From positions 61,569-125,568 of the forward strand of contig NZ_JACXWX010000016.1 in the NCBI RefSeq assembly GCF_014764505.1: a DNA stretch of 64,000 nucleotides, written 5' to 3'. The stretch comes from Phormidium tenue FACHB-886 (lineage in GTDB: Bacteria; Cyanobacteriota; Cyanobacteriia; Elainellales; Elainellaceae). The position numbers and the translations under genes were made by a program. Every line of letters starts with the position of its first letter. Position 1 is the stretch's first letter. Below, piece after piece: positions 27,293 to 36,245 of this stretch. Under the pieces are notes generated by a model. The model was given only the letters and a program-made list of their open reading frames with translations, had not been told where the DNA came from and searched no databases.

Positions 27293-28441
27293 ATGTTTAG
27301 AAGTAGGGTCGAAAGAAACTCAACCTTATTCCTATATAAAAATTGTGATGAGCTAAAGCAAGAATTTTTTTCACTTAAAACAGCAAAAGACATAGCTACG
27401 TTATTAGAGGTTCCATACCATCAACTTGCTTATCATCTCTACAAAGTTGCTGAGAATGAAAAGTATAGAGAGTTTTCTATTCCTAAAAAATCTGGTGATT
27501 CTCGTACAATAACAGCCCCTGCAAAAGCATTAAAAATTTTACAAAGGAAGCTCAGCCAGGTTCTATACAGTGTTTACGAACCTAAAAAGCCAGTTCACGG
27601 TTTTGTACCTGCTCGAAATATTCTCACAAATGCAAAGCAACATTCGCGTAAGAGATTTGTTCTAAATATTGATTTAAAAGATTTTTTCGATAGTATTCAC
27701 TTTGGTAGAGTAAAAGGAATATTTATTAAGCCTCCTTGTAATCTTCCTGAAGAGATTGCAACGATTCTTGCACGAATTTGCTGTCATTCTGGAAAACTTC
27801 CTCAAGGTGCTCCTACGTCTCCTGTCGTATCTAATATGGTTTGTGCTCGGCTCGATAGACAGCTTCGGTTGTTAGCGGAAGAGTTTAGATGCACTTACAC
27901 GCGGTATGCTGACGATATTACTTTTTCAACGACTATGTCTGATTTTCCGAAGGAGATAGCATTTGCAAATCCTGAAGGAGATAATCTAGAAAGTCTGTTA
28001 GGAGAAAGGCTAATATTGACAATTTGGGATAATGATTTTGAAATCAATGAGAACAAAATTAGATTACAGCATAAGAGGCAGCATCAAAGCGTGACAGGAT
28101 TAACTGTTAATCAGTTTCCTAATGTAAAGCGCGACTATGTAAGAAAAATTAGTTCGATGCTCCATGCCTGGGATAAATTTGGTCTAGCTTCTGCCCAGCA
28201 AAGATACGTTGAGAAATACTATAAAGAATCAGGAAAATTTAACAAGAAAATTCCTTCATTTCAAGAAGTGCTTCGAGGGAAAATAAACTTCCTTGGAATG
28301 GTTAGGGGCAAAGATGATGAGATTTATCGTAAGTACTTAACTTGGTACAGGAATCTCTCGGTTCGAGAAATTCCCATCGATCTATCTCAGCTTGAAAATA
28401 AGACTCAGCCTAGCCAATCTCATCCAACCGATCGAGGTTGA
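27293..28441 (+). CDS. Retron-type reverse transcriptase
   Basis: 382 aa. RT motifs in order: KKSGDSRTITAP, HGFVPARNILTNA, FVLNIDLKDFFDSI, LPQGAPTSPVVSNMVC (about 170), TRYADDITFS (about 204-211, catalytic YADD) and VTGLTVN (about 267), the last two together typical of retrons. No maturase or integrase domain is fused, which argues against a group II intron. It makes the msDNA from the RNA just upstream. Base composition is AT-rich compared with the host genes, which fits recent transfer. The 3' end overlaps an opposing RHH gene by 32 bp. Confidence 0.88.
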   Translation: MFRSRVERNSTLFLYKNCDELKQEFFSLKTAKDIATLLEVPYHQLAYHLYKVAENEKYREFSIPKKSGDSRTITAPAKALKILQRKLSQVLYSVYEPKKPVHGFVPARNILTNAKQHSRKRFVLNIDLKDFFDSIHFGRVKGIFIKPPCNLPEEIATILARICCHSGKLPQGAPTSPVVSNMVCARLDRQLRLLAEEFRCTYTRYADDITFSTTMSDFPKEIAFANPEGDNLESLLGERLILTIWDNDFEINENKIRLQHKRQHQSVTGLTVNQFPNVKRDYVRKISSMLHAWDKFGLASAQQRYVEKYYKESGKFNKKIPSFQEVLRGKINFLGMVRGKDDEIYRKYLTWYRNLSVREIPIDLSQLENKTQPSQSHPTDRG

Positions 28442-28607
28442 ACTTTTCAACGATTTCCTTTTGCTCTGGTTCCTCTAGCCAATGATCGATCGCCTCATTC
28501 ACGATCGCATTTACAGAAGAGTTTTTGATCCCTGCAATCGCTTTCAGCAGGCGATCCTTCTCCTCAGTGATGTAGACCCTAATCTGTGGCTTGGCTGGCT
28601 TAGGCAC
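28410..28607 (-). CDS. Ribbon-helix-helix antitoxin-like protein
   Basis: 65 aa. IRVYITEEKDRLLKAIAG then SSVNAIVNEAIDHWLEE is a CopG/ParD-like fold. The C-terminal tail EIVEKFNLDRLDEIG could bind a toxin, but no toxin gene is adjacent. It overlaps the end of the reverse transcriptase gene on the opposite strand. Could be an orphan antitoxin or a regulator. Confidence 0.65.
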   Translation of the reverse strand: MPKPAKPQIRVYITEEKDRLLKAIAGIKNSSVNAIVNEAIDHWLEEPEQKEIVEKFNLDRLDEIG

Positions 28608-28753
28608 TCTCTTGGCTAACGTAAGGCACTTCTCCTATAATCCTTGCTTTGCCATGACAAATCTAGGGCTATTGCCTTATTAAGGCTACTGCCATAATAT
28701 GATTGGTAACACAAAAACACCCAGAACTTTTGCAAAGCCTGGGTTAGATGCTC

Positions 28754-28921
28754 ATGGAGTTTTCAATCATGCTTACCCTTTCCGATGATGAGGCAGCCCT
28801 CATCCGCTCACTGTTGACTTCCATTCGCTCAATTAAAGTCCGCGATATTGATAAAGCCCTGGTGATTCTTAATAAAGCCGGACGGCTCTCAAACCCGCAA
28901 TTAACCCAATCGGAGGATTAG
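28754..28921 (+). CDS. Small hypothetical protein, paralogue of the next gene
   Basis: 55 aa from the ATG at 28754 (MEFSIMLTLSDDEAALIRSL); an internal ATG at 28769 would give 50. Its first part (ML-L-DDEA-IRSLLT) resembles the next protein (ML-L-DAQA-VRTLLT). The gap between them is 2 bp, so they form one operon. No function recognised. Confidence 0.55.
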   Translation: MEFSIMLTLSDDEAALIRSLLTSIRSIKVRDIDKALVILNKAGRLSNPQLTQSED

Positions 28922-28923
28922 CC

Positions 28924-29130
28924 ATGCTCGTACTAAATGATGCTCAGGCTATAGTCGTCCGAACCCTGCTGACCAAAATGCTGATCAACGATACCTATTC
29001 CATTAGCCAGCTTGAAGAGGCGATCGGCTGGTTTGAGCGAGAGGACGAGCGGGTGTCCTGTCCCTTTGAACAGGTGTGGAGCAAGAATTTAGCCCAAGAA
29101 ATTGTCCGAGAGCTACGGAATCAAATTTAG
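28924..29130 (+). CDS. Small hypothetical protein
   Basis: 68 aa, MLVLNDAQAIVVRTLLTKML onward, ending ELRNQI. Helical, acidic, with QLEEAIGWFEREDERV. It resembles the upstream 55-aa protein in its first 20 residues, suggesting tandem duplication. No known motif. Confidence 0.6.
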   Translation: MLVLNDAQAIVVRTLLTKMLINDTYSISQLEEAIGWFEREDERVSCPFEQVWSKNLAQEIVRELRNQI

Positions 29131-29297
29131 TTATCTCGTGCCAGATTCAGGGCTATTACTGGCATTGGGTCTGGCATAGCCCCTCACATCGGAGTCAGTG
29201 CGATCCTAATGTCCGATCTATCCCTCCCCCAGATTGAACTCTCATCTGTTCCCAGCTACGATCACCCACGCCAGATCTACCTGCCCACTTTCCCGAC

Positions 29298-29540
29298 GTG
29301 GAAATGCCCAAATTTCTCTATGGCGATCGGCTTTGCTGGCTCTCTGAGGGGGAAGTCACGGATTGGGGCATCGTCATCGGCAGATTTTATAGCTTTGCAA
29401 CCTACTGCGATCGCTGGCGGTGGTGTTATCTTTTGTGGCTCGACTCCAATTCTCCGAGTGCAGCTTGGCTCTCTGCGGATGTTGCCTGGGAGGATGACCT
29501 CGAACCCATGGAAGGGCTAAACAGCCAATTTTCGTCTTAG
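29298..29540 (+). CDS. Small hypothetical, Trp-rich (possible truncated start)
   Basis: 80 aa, GTG at 29298 or ATG at 29304. It reads KFLYGDRLCWLSEGEVTDWG, then RWRWCYLLWLDSNSPSAAWL and ends near DDLEPMEG. It looks like a genuine small cyanobacterial protein. A different frame starting at 29209 (MSDLSLPQIELSSVPSYDHP) runs into this one with conserved-looking residues, so the gene may have been longer and frameshifted near 29300. Confidence 0.5.
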   Translation: MEMPKFLYGDRLCWLSEGEVTDWGIVIGRFYSFATYCDRWRWCYLLWLDSNSPSAAWLSADVAWEDDLEPMEGLNSQFSS

Positions 29541-29714
29541 AACTGTCTAATAGCAGCTATCGGTCATATATCTGCTATTGAATATCAATGCATAAGCATA
29601 AACACTTAATTAAAAACAGCCTGATTACTGCTGCGATCACACCAGTTAACTTGGGGATGCGATTCAAAGGGTCAGGGCACTGCCAGTCTGTTTAATCCTC
29701 TACGAGTTCAGTTT

Positions 29715-30695
29715 ATGCTGCAACGCTCTATACCAGAACCCATCTTAATCCCACTGGAGCCAAGCTTGACCAAACCCTCCTCAAAGCTTGCGATCGCTGA
29801 CGCTCTTACTGATCTCAGGCAATTACGGGTTCAAGAGTTTTTGCAGGCGCGATCGCTCCAGCCTAAAAGCTGCAAAGCATATCAACGGGATTTGCAGCTT
29901 TTTATGGATTGGACAGAGACTACCTGGAGCCAGGTCAACCGACGGCAAATCGCACAGTTTAAGCAGCATTTACTTAAAGAGAAGCACTTTGCCCCAAACT
30001 CAGTCAATCGAACGCTTCAGACACTGAAAACATTTTTTAAGTGGTTATTGCGTTCCAGGTATATCAGTATTGATCCCACTACCGAAGTTCAGCAAGAACG
30101 AGTACCAGAGCCAAAAGCCAAAGATTTAGAGGCAGAAGAAGTGACTCGCATTTATGCGGCGATCGAGCAACGACACTGGAAGGAGCGTGATCGGGCGTTA
30201 TGGACAGTCTTGCTGCATGGGTTACGAGCTGAGGAAGTGTCTAACCTCAACATCGCAGATTATGTAGGTGATGAGTTGGTTGTACGTCAAGCCAAGCACG
30301 ACAGTACAGGCGAAGTGCCACTAACAACTGAGGGAAAAGCTGATCTTGATGCTTATCTAAACTGGTTAACCCTGCATACAGGACAAGTACCAACACCGAA
30401 TCAACCGTTATTTGTGTCATTTTCCCCCCGGAGTCGAGGGCAACGACTGACGTATTGGGGAATTCGCCAAATTGTAGACCAACTGGCAGCCGCAACCGGA
30501 ATTGACCTGCATTCTCACCGAGGACGACATACCTTCGCCACTCGCTTGATCGTTGACTTAGAGATGGACCCGTCTTTGGCAATGGAATTAACCCGACATC
30601 GAGATCCACGAAGCTTCAAACGCTATACCAACCGAAAGACAAAACTGGCAGCGAAGCGAGCATTTCTCAAAGCAACTGGGCAACTGCCCACATGA
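29715..30695 (+). CDS. Tyrosine recombinase / XerC-D-type integrase
   Basis: 326 aa. An N-terminal SAM-like core-binding domain (RVQEFLQARSLQPKSCKAYQ to LKTFFKWLL) is followed by the catalytic domain. Visible active-site residues: Arg in LLHGLRAEEVSNL (about 172), His-x-x-Arg in HSHRGRHTFATR (about 266-276), His in TRHRDPRSF, and the Tyr nucleophile in KRYTNRK (about 303). It could resolve cointegrates, capture cassettes, or be the integrase of an element now inside the CAST. No attachment sites were recognised. Confidence 0.85.
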   Translation: MLQRSIPEPILIPLEPSLTKPSSKLAIADALTDLRQLRVQEFLQARSLQPKSCKAYQRDLQLFMDWTETTWSQVNRRQIAQFKQHLLKEKHFAPNSVNRTLQTLKTFFKWLLRSRYISIDPTTEVQQERVPEPKAKDLEAEEVTRIYAAIEQRHWKERDRALWTVLLHGLRAEEVSNLNIADYVGDELVVRQAKHDSTGEVPLTTEGKADLDAYLNWLTLHTGQVPTPNQPLFVSFSPRSRGQRLTYWGIRQIVDQLAAATGIDLHSHRGRHTFATRLIVDLEMDPSLAMELTRHRDPRSFKRYTNRKTKLAAKRAFLKATGQLPT

Positions 30696-30817
30696 ACTAA
30701 AGCCTAATATTGATCGGAAAAGTTAGGGACGATCGCCTCTACTGGATCTTTGACGGCGAAGTAAGATTTATGAATTGAAAGATAGGCAAAGCGATCGCTC
30801 AGGACAGCATGCAGATT
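30696..30817. other. Short intergenic gap between converging genes
   Basis: About 120 bp between the recombinase and the KAP NTPase stop. No clear terminator or RNA seen. Confidence 0.4.
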
Positions 30818-33800
30818 TCATGAGCGACCATTTTCGGTGGCGATTGTCGAGCAATCAGGGGTTCCGGTTGAATCTTGATTTTTACTGAGGCGGGTATCCA
30901 AGTGATAATCATCCGGGTCGTAGCCAATATCGCCCATAAAGCAGAAGGATAGCATCAGGTCGAAGGTGCTTCGATCGAGGGTGAGTTGAATAGATTGATT
31001 GGGGGGTTTTTCGGGATCTCGCAGCATTTGGTTGATATCAGCCCTGAATTTACGCCACTCCCGCTGAGCATAGGAATCGGCGGTTGCAGGCTGAGGAGTG
31101 CTGTCATTGAGGAGTGCGTCGAGTTCGATGTCAAGTTGGGGGTTGTCAGCTGTGGCGGTGTCAGGTGCGTCTCCCATTTGTTCTTCGAGTTTTACGTCAA
31201 TTTCTTCAAACAGGTTCCGCATGTAGCTGGGGTAGCGTCCGGAGAGTGCTAGAAATGACATGACCACTCGCTTAGTCTGGGTGCTGGGTTGGGGCTGGAG
31301 CGGGGTGTTTTGACTGCGCGTTGACCAGATGATTTGCAAGATTTTATAGATGTTGATCAGCCGTTTGGCTGTACGGGGTGTGATGTCTACGCGCTTGCAG
31401 CAGTCTACAAGCAGTTGGAATTCTGTTTCATCTAGCTCGGTTACTTTAGCAACGGTTTCGAGGTAGGTTTTTGAGTCAGTATCAGCGGTGGTTTGGGAAG
31501 ATGGGGTTGAGCCATTAGTTTGTGCAGCAGGCGCTTGTGAAATTTCAATGGGATCTGGCATTTCTTCAGGCGGTCTGGCTTCAGACTTTTGGATTGCTGG
31601 CTCTGTAGCTGGAAATTCAACAGAGGACTGAGTGGGAAGTTGCTGAGAGGTTTGAACGGGTGGATTAAGCGAATCGATCGCCTCTGATGATTGTGCAACA
31701 CTGGCTTGGGCTGGCATGGGAGGAGTCGCTGCTTGGAGGCTGCTATTTCCATCCTGTGAAGTATCAGCCTGTTCTTGCTGAAATGGACGATCGGATTGGG
31801 CGATCGCTTGCTGAACGGTTTGTGGATCGGCTGAGGAATCAGGGCGGCGAAGCTGGAGCTGTGCCCGCAGATAGTTCTCAACTGTTGCTGGGGAGATGGG
31901 ACGCATGCGATAGGGAATCTGGATAATTTTTTCGAGGTAGTCGATCCCGGAAGGTTTGCCTCCTCGCTTGAGAACGCCTCGATAAACCTGCTCTAGGGCA
32001 CGGGCAATGTAGCGATCGTCAATGCCTAGGACGACAATGAATAGTCTTGTATTGAGGAGAAGCTGCACGGCTTCTAAGACTTCAACAACGCGATTAGGTG
32101 GGCAGCGATCTAGATCATCAATGTAAAGGATCACTCGTACCGGACCGCGCGGAAAGCACTTTTCAAACTCTTCCCGGTTGTGCTTGTAACCGGCGAGGTA
32201 ATCGGAGAGGACAGCCAGGTCTTGTTTCACTTGCTGCATCAGTCCCAATCGTTTACCGTAGTCGTCAACTCTGAGACGATCGTTGACAAAGTCCATCAGT
32301 GAAGCATAGTCAGCCGTTAGCCCCACCCGCTGCCGCTGTTCTTCAATCTGAAGCTTGAGCTGTGCCACTTCTTTGATGAGTCCTTCCGCTTTGCTCTGCT
32401 CCTGTTTCAGCAATACGTCGCGTTCGCTTTGAATCCGTGCCTGTTCTTTTTGCACTAAGGTGATGTAATTGCTTAGGGCTTTCAGGATGGGAATTAGGGC
32501 AGTGACGACAGCGGTAATAGCTGCCAAAACCTGAATCCCGGCAGGAATTTTTGCTTGAAGTGTTGTGATCCACCGGGGTAATCGATCGAGCCAGATGGGA
32601 ATGATCTGGCTGAGGGAGGTGAAGGTATTTTTGACTCCGGCAGGAATCAGACGATCGAGCAGGGGGAGCAGTCCCGTTTTCTCCAGCAGGGTTTGTGTAG
32701 CTGTGATGATTGCCGTTCGGTTTGCTGAATCGAGTGTCAGGACAATGAACAGGGTCATGGTAAACAGGGCAAGCAAACCCTGCCAACTGGTGAAGGTCTG
32801 ACGCAGCATTCTGGTCGTCTCCCCCGTAGCGGCAAATTGTTCAATTTCTTCGCCAGAAAACCGGAGTCGAGCGATCGCGTTAGCAATGGGTGCCCAGAAT
32901 GCATTTTTCCTTCGCTGAGCAAGTTTTTGATCTACCCCGACTTCAGCACTCTTGAGTTGACGCTGAAGCTCTTTCTCCTTCTCCTGGAGCTGAAGCTCTT
33001 TCTCCTTAAACCGCTTCTGTTCTTCCTGTTTAATTTTTTCGAGTGCTTTCCAGAGAGAGTTAGAAATCTCGGAACTGGCGAGCAGTTCTTTCTCGTTCCT
33101 AAGCCAAAAATTGCCTCCTTTGCGTAAGGCTTCACCATAGGCAACTGAGTTTAGCTCTGACGATGATTGCGTTGCAGGTGAATTGGCAGCAGATTGGGAA
33201 CTGATTCGCTGCCAATATTGCCGTCTATTGCTTAAGCGTTTAGGAAAGCCAACCAGAAGTAGAAATAAGACATGTTCGAGAATTGACTCTATTCGCCTAA
33301 CCCAGGTATCAAAGGATGTTCTTAAGTTGCTCGGAGAGTAGTAATTCTCGAATTGATTTACAAGCCAATCGAAAAATGGTTCAAGAAAATTACTCAGTTT
33401 TGTAAGGAGATCAAAATTTTCGCCTGAGAGCTTATCGAGAAGTGCAATTATGAGAACTAGAAGTCGAACTGGAACAATAAGAACAAATACAAGAACGTGA
33501 ATAATAAACTGGGAAAGCCAAAGATTCAGAGTTTTTTGAAGAATAATTGAAAGCCTTCTGAAGAACTGTTGAATTTTATTCAAAAAATTTCTTCTCGTAC
33601 TGGCTATAGGATTATAGATAAATTGATCAGTGTATCGATTCGCTCGTGCTGGTTCTAGAGCTGTTGATTGTGCAGGGCGTTCCTGAGGGGGAGTGCTTAG
33701 AATGCGCCCAAGCTGCTGTTCCAAACTAATTTGACGGTTCAACTCATAAAAGATTTCCTGCATCAGGCTTGCCCAAAGGTCTGCCTTGGCATAAGTCCAG

Positions 33801-35806
33801 GCATTGAACTCAATCTGATAAATATGTCCGACATAGGGAAATAAAATATCCGTGCGCGTTGGCTCTCCCGGATCGCCCCAAGCTTCGAAAGAGGACAAGC
33901 TTTGTCTCCGAATTTCGTTGGCCTTTCTCCGAATCATGTTCATGCCAAACGACTTACCACTGCCCCAACTGCCCAGAATGCCAACAGCAATGGGAGGCTC
34001 TAAACTGCGGAGCAGTAACACCGTTGCTAGAGCATCAATTTCATCTTTGACCTTAAGCTGGTCTTCGCCCTGCGCCAAATCGTTTGCAATGCTCTGAGGA
34101 ACGGAGATTTGTCTGCTACGGTCTTCTAGGTTTCGAATGGGGGTTGCAATGGCAATCGGCATAACCCATAAGCGTTGTACTGTTGAGCTGGCATCGAGTT
34201 GCCACAGTGATACGCTGGTGTCACCACTGCCACTGACAATAGTCTTGCCATCGGGGGAGAAGGCTACTGAGTTGACGGAGCTTGAATACCCCTGCAAGGG
34301 CTGACCGATAGGAGTGCCCTCAATGCTCCACAAGCGAATGGTCCTGTCACCAGTGCCACTGACAATAGTCTTGCCATCGGGGGAGAAGGCTACTGACAAA
34401 ACGTAGTTTGAATGCCCCCACAAGAGTTGACCAATGGGGATGCCCTCAATGCTCCACAGACGGATGGTACCGTCATTACTGCCACTGACAATAGTCCTGC
34501 CATCGGGGGAGAAGGCCACTGACCTGATGGAGTCTGAATGCCCCTGCAAGGGTTGACCGATAGGAGTGCCCTCAATGCTCCACAAACGAATGGTCCTGTC
34601 ACCACTGCCACTGACAATAGTCTTGCCATCGGGGGAGAAGGCCACTGAGTTGACGGAGTCTGAATGCCCCCACGGTGGAGCAATGGGGATGCCCTCAATG
34701 CTCCACAAACGAATGGTCCTGTCATCACTGCCACTGACAATAGTCTTGCCATCGGGGGAGAAGGCCACTGAGTTGACGGAGCGTGAATGCCCCTGCAAAG
34801 GTGGAGCAATGGGGATGCCCTCAATGCTCCACAAACGAATGGTCCTGTCATCACTGCCACTGACAATAGTCTTGCCATCAGGGGAGAAATCCACTGAGTT
34901 AACAGATGTGTGGACAGAACCTAAATACACCTGCAGGGGTTGACCAATGGGGATGCCCTCAATGCTCCACAAACGAATGGTACTGTCAACACTGCCACTG
35001 ACAATAGTCTTGCCATCAGGGGAGAAGGCTACTGAGTTGACGGAGCCTGAATGCCCCTGCAAGGGTTGACCAATGGGGATGCCCTCAATGCTCCACAAGC
35101 GAATGGTCCCGTCAACACTGCCACTGACAATAGTCTTGCCATTAGGGGAGAAGGCTACTGACAAAGCGGCGTCTGAATGCGCCCACGGTGGGCCAATGGG
35201 GGCACCCTCAATGCTCCACAAGCGGATGTCATTACTGCCACTAACGATGGTCTTGCCATCGGGGGAGAAGGCCACTGACAAGACGATATCTAAATGCCCT
35301 TGCAAGGGTGGACCGATGATGTTGCCCTTAATGCTCCACAGGCGAATGGTGCGGTCAGCACTGCCACTGACAATGGTCTTGCCATCAGGGGAGAAGGCGA
35401 CTGACAAAACGGCGTCTGAATGCCCTTGCAAGGGTGGACCAATGATGTTGCCCCCAATGCTCCACAGGCGAATGGTGCGGTCAGCACTGCCACTGACAAT
35501 GGTCTTGCCATCAGGGGAGAAGGCGACTGACAAAACGGCGTCTGAATGCCCCTGCAAGGGTGGACCAATGGGGTTGCCGCTGATCAAATCAAAGAATTGT
35601 AGCGTCCCATTTCCTAGTCCAGCAATCATCCGCCGTCCGTCCGGTGAGATTGCTGTAGAGCAGACTTTGGACTCTAACTGAGCAAAGATCACTGGAGAAT
35701 CGGCTTCTGACGTTGCTGAGACGGATTTAACCAGTGATGGGGTTTCTGCTTCAGCACCAGTCGTCTGAGTTTGAGATTCTTGTGAAAGTGGATCTGGCTG
35801 GGTCAC
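30818..35806 (-). CDS. WD40-KAP P-loop NTPase, 1662 aa, membrane-associated
   Basis: Twelve WD40 repeats (about 40-560; SVAFSPDGKTIVSGS ... IRLWSIEG) are followed by a KAP NTPase. Walker A is GSWGSGKSFG (about 612) and Walker B is VILYIDDLDRC (about 1225). Membrane segments fall between them (FIIHVLVFVLIVPVRLLVLIIALL; LLALFTMTLFIVLTLD; VLAAITAVVTALIPIL), as in KAP NTPases where helices are inserted into the P-loop domain. A coiled coil (EKELQLQEKEKELQRQL) and a Gln/Pro-rich linker are also present. WD40-NTPase fusions work as sensors in NLR-like immunity. This is the largest cargo gene of the CAST. Confidence 0.85.
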   Translation of the reverse strand: MTQPDPLSQESQTQTTGAEAETPSLVKSVSATSEADSPVIFAQLESKVCSTAISPDGRRMIAGLGNGTLQFFDLISGNPIGPPLQGHSDAVLSVAFSPDGKTIVSGSADRTIRLWSIGGNIIGPPLQGHSDAVLSVAFSPDGKTIVSGSADRTIRLWSIKGNIIGPPLQGHLDIVLSVAFSPDGKTIVSGSNDIRLWSIEGAPIGPPWAHSDAALSVAFSPNGKTIVSGSVDGTIRLWSIEGIPIGQPLQGHSGSVNSVAFSPDGKTIVSGSVDSTIRLWSIEGIPIGQPLQVYLGSVHTSVNSVDFSPDGKTIVSGSDDRTIRLWSIEGIPIAPPLQGHSRSVNSVAFSPDGKTIVSGSDDRTIRLWSIEGIPIAPPWGHSDSVNSVAFSPDGKTIVSGSGDRTIRLWSIEGTPIGQPLQGHSDSIRSVAFSPDGRTIVSGSNDGTIRLWSIEGIPIGQLLWGHSNYVLSVAFSPDGKTIVSGTGDRTIRLWSIEGTPIGQPLQGYSSSVNSVAFSPDGKTIVSGSGDTSVSLWQLDASSTVQRLWVMPIAIATPIRNLEDRSRQISVPQSIANDLAQGEDQLKVKDEIDALATVLLLRSLEPPIAVGILGSWGSGKSFGMNMIRRKANEIRRQSLSSFEAWGDPGEPTRTDILFPYVGHIYQIEFNAWTYAKADLWASLMQEIFYELNRQISLEQQLGRILSTPPQERPAQSTALEPARANRYTDQFIYNPIASTRRNFLNKIQQFFRRLSIILQKTLNLWLSQFIIHVLVFVLIVPVRLLVLIIALLDKLSGENFDLLTKLSNFLEPFFDWLVNQFENYYSPSNLRTSFDTWVRRIESILEHVLFLLLVGFPKRLSNRRQYWQRISSQSAANSPATQSSSELNSVAYGEALRKGGNFWLRNEKELLASSEISNSLWKALEKIKQEEQKRFKEKELQLQEKEKELQRQLKSAEVGVDQKLAQRRKNAFWAPIANAIARLRFSGEEIEQFAATGETTRMLRQTFTSWQGLLALFTMTLFIVLTLDSANRTAIITATQTLLEKTGLLPLLDRLIPAGVKNTFTSLSQIIPIWLDRLPRWITTLQAKIPAGIQVLAAITAVVTALIPILKALSNYITLVQKEQARIQSERDVLLKQEQSKAEGLIKEVAQLKLQIEEQRQRVGLTADYASLMDFVNDRLRVDDYGKRLGLMQQVKQDLAVLSDYLAGYKHNREEFEKCFPRGPVRVILYIDDLDRCPPNRVVEVLEAVQLLLNTRLFIVVLGIDDRYIARALEQVYRGVLKRGGKPSGIDYLEKIIQIPYRMRPISPATVENYLRAQLQLRRPDSSADPQTVQQAIAQSDRPFQQEQADTSQDGNSSLQAATPPMPAQASVAQSSEAIDSLNPPVQTSQQLPTQSSVEFPATEPAIQKSEARPPEEMPDPIEISQAPAAQTNGSTPSSQTTADTDSKTYLETVAKVTELDETEFQLLVDCCKRVDITPRTAKRLINIYKILQIIWSTRSQNTPLQPQPSTQTKRVVMSFLALSGRYPSYMRNLFEEIDVKLEEQMGDAPDTATADNPQLDIELDALLNDSTPQPATADSYAQREWRKFRADINQMLRDPEKPPNQSIQLTLDRSTFDLMLSFCFMGDIGYDPDDYHLDTRLSKNQDSTGTPDCSTIATENGRS
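34230..35590 (-). repeat. Tandem 120-126-bp repeats encoding WD40 blades
   Basis: About eleven consecutive units, nearly identical at DNA level (for example ACTGACAATAGTCTTGCCAT occurs in most). One blade has lost GH (PPWAHSD) and another has a short insert (VYLGSVHTSVNSV). Such identity points to recent amplification or gene conversion. Confidence 0.85.
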
Positions 35807-35960
35807 AGGAACGCCCTCAGAATGGCTATTCCCATTCTGGTTGAGATTTCTTGCCTATTTCAAGCCTTTGAGGAGAATTTAAGCTTTATTGCACTTCTAC
35901 AACATGTGAGCCAACTCGAACGTAAACAGAGGCTACAGCGGACTCGTTCTCATGAGTTGT

Positions 35961-36245
35961 GCGATCGCCTACATCCTCCTCTGATACTCCCTCATCTCCA
36001 CAAACATCATCTGACAGTTATGACAGTGTCTCTCCATCCAGGGGCAGGAATCTTGAACCGCTTGCCACAATTCGGGCATTCAGAGAGGAGACGGAGTTGA
36101 TGGCGATCGCCTACATCCCCTTCTGATACTCCCTCATCTCCACAAACATCATCCGGCAGTTATGACAGTGTCCCTCCATCCAGAGGGCAGGAATCTTGAA
36201 CCGTTTGCCACAATTGGGGCATTCAGAGAGCAGGCGGAGTTGGTG
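35961..36245. repeat. Tandem duplication of the tniQ 3' end, flanked by HIP1 sites
   Basis: A unit of about 142 bp (35961-36102) repeats as 36103-36245 with small differences. GCGATCGC stands at 35961, 36103 and 36246, at the edge of every copy. The outer copy encodes a broken tail of TniQ (KRFKIPAPGWRDTVITVR). Confidence 0.85.

Noticed and set aside
27293..28441. Group II intron maturase
   Set aside because: No maturase X or HNH domain, and the VTGLTVN motif with adjacent a1/a2 RNA points to a retron.
34566..35681. Plus-strand ORFs with repeated MPSMLHKRMVLS and PLTIVLPSGEKATE segments
   Set aside because: Antisense of the WD40 repeats of the KAP gene; open only because the repeat unit has no stop in that frame.
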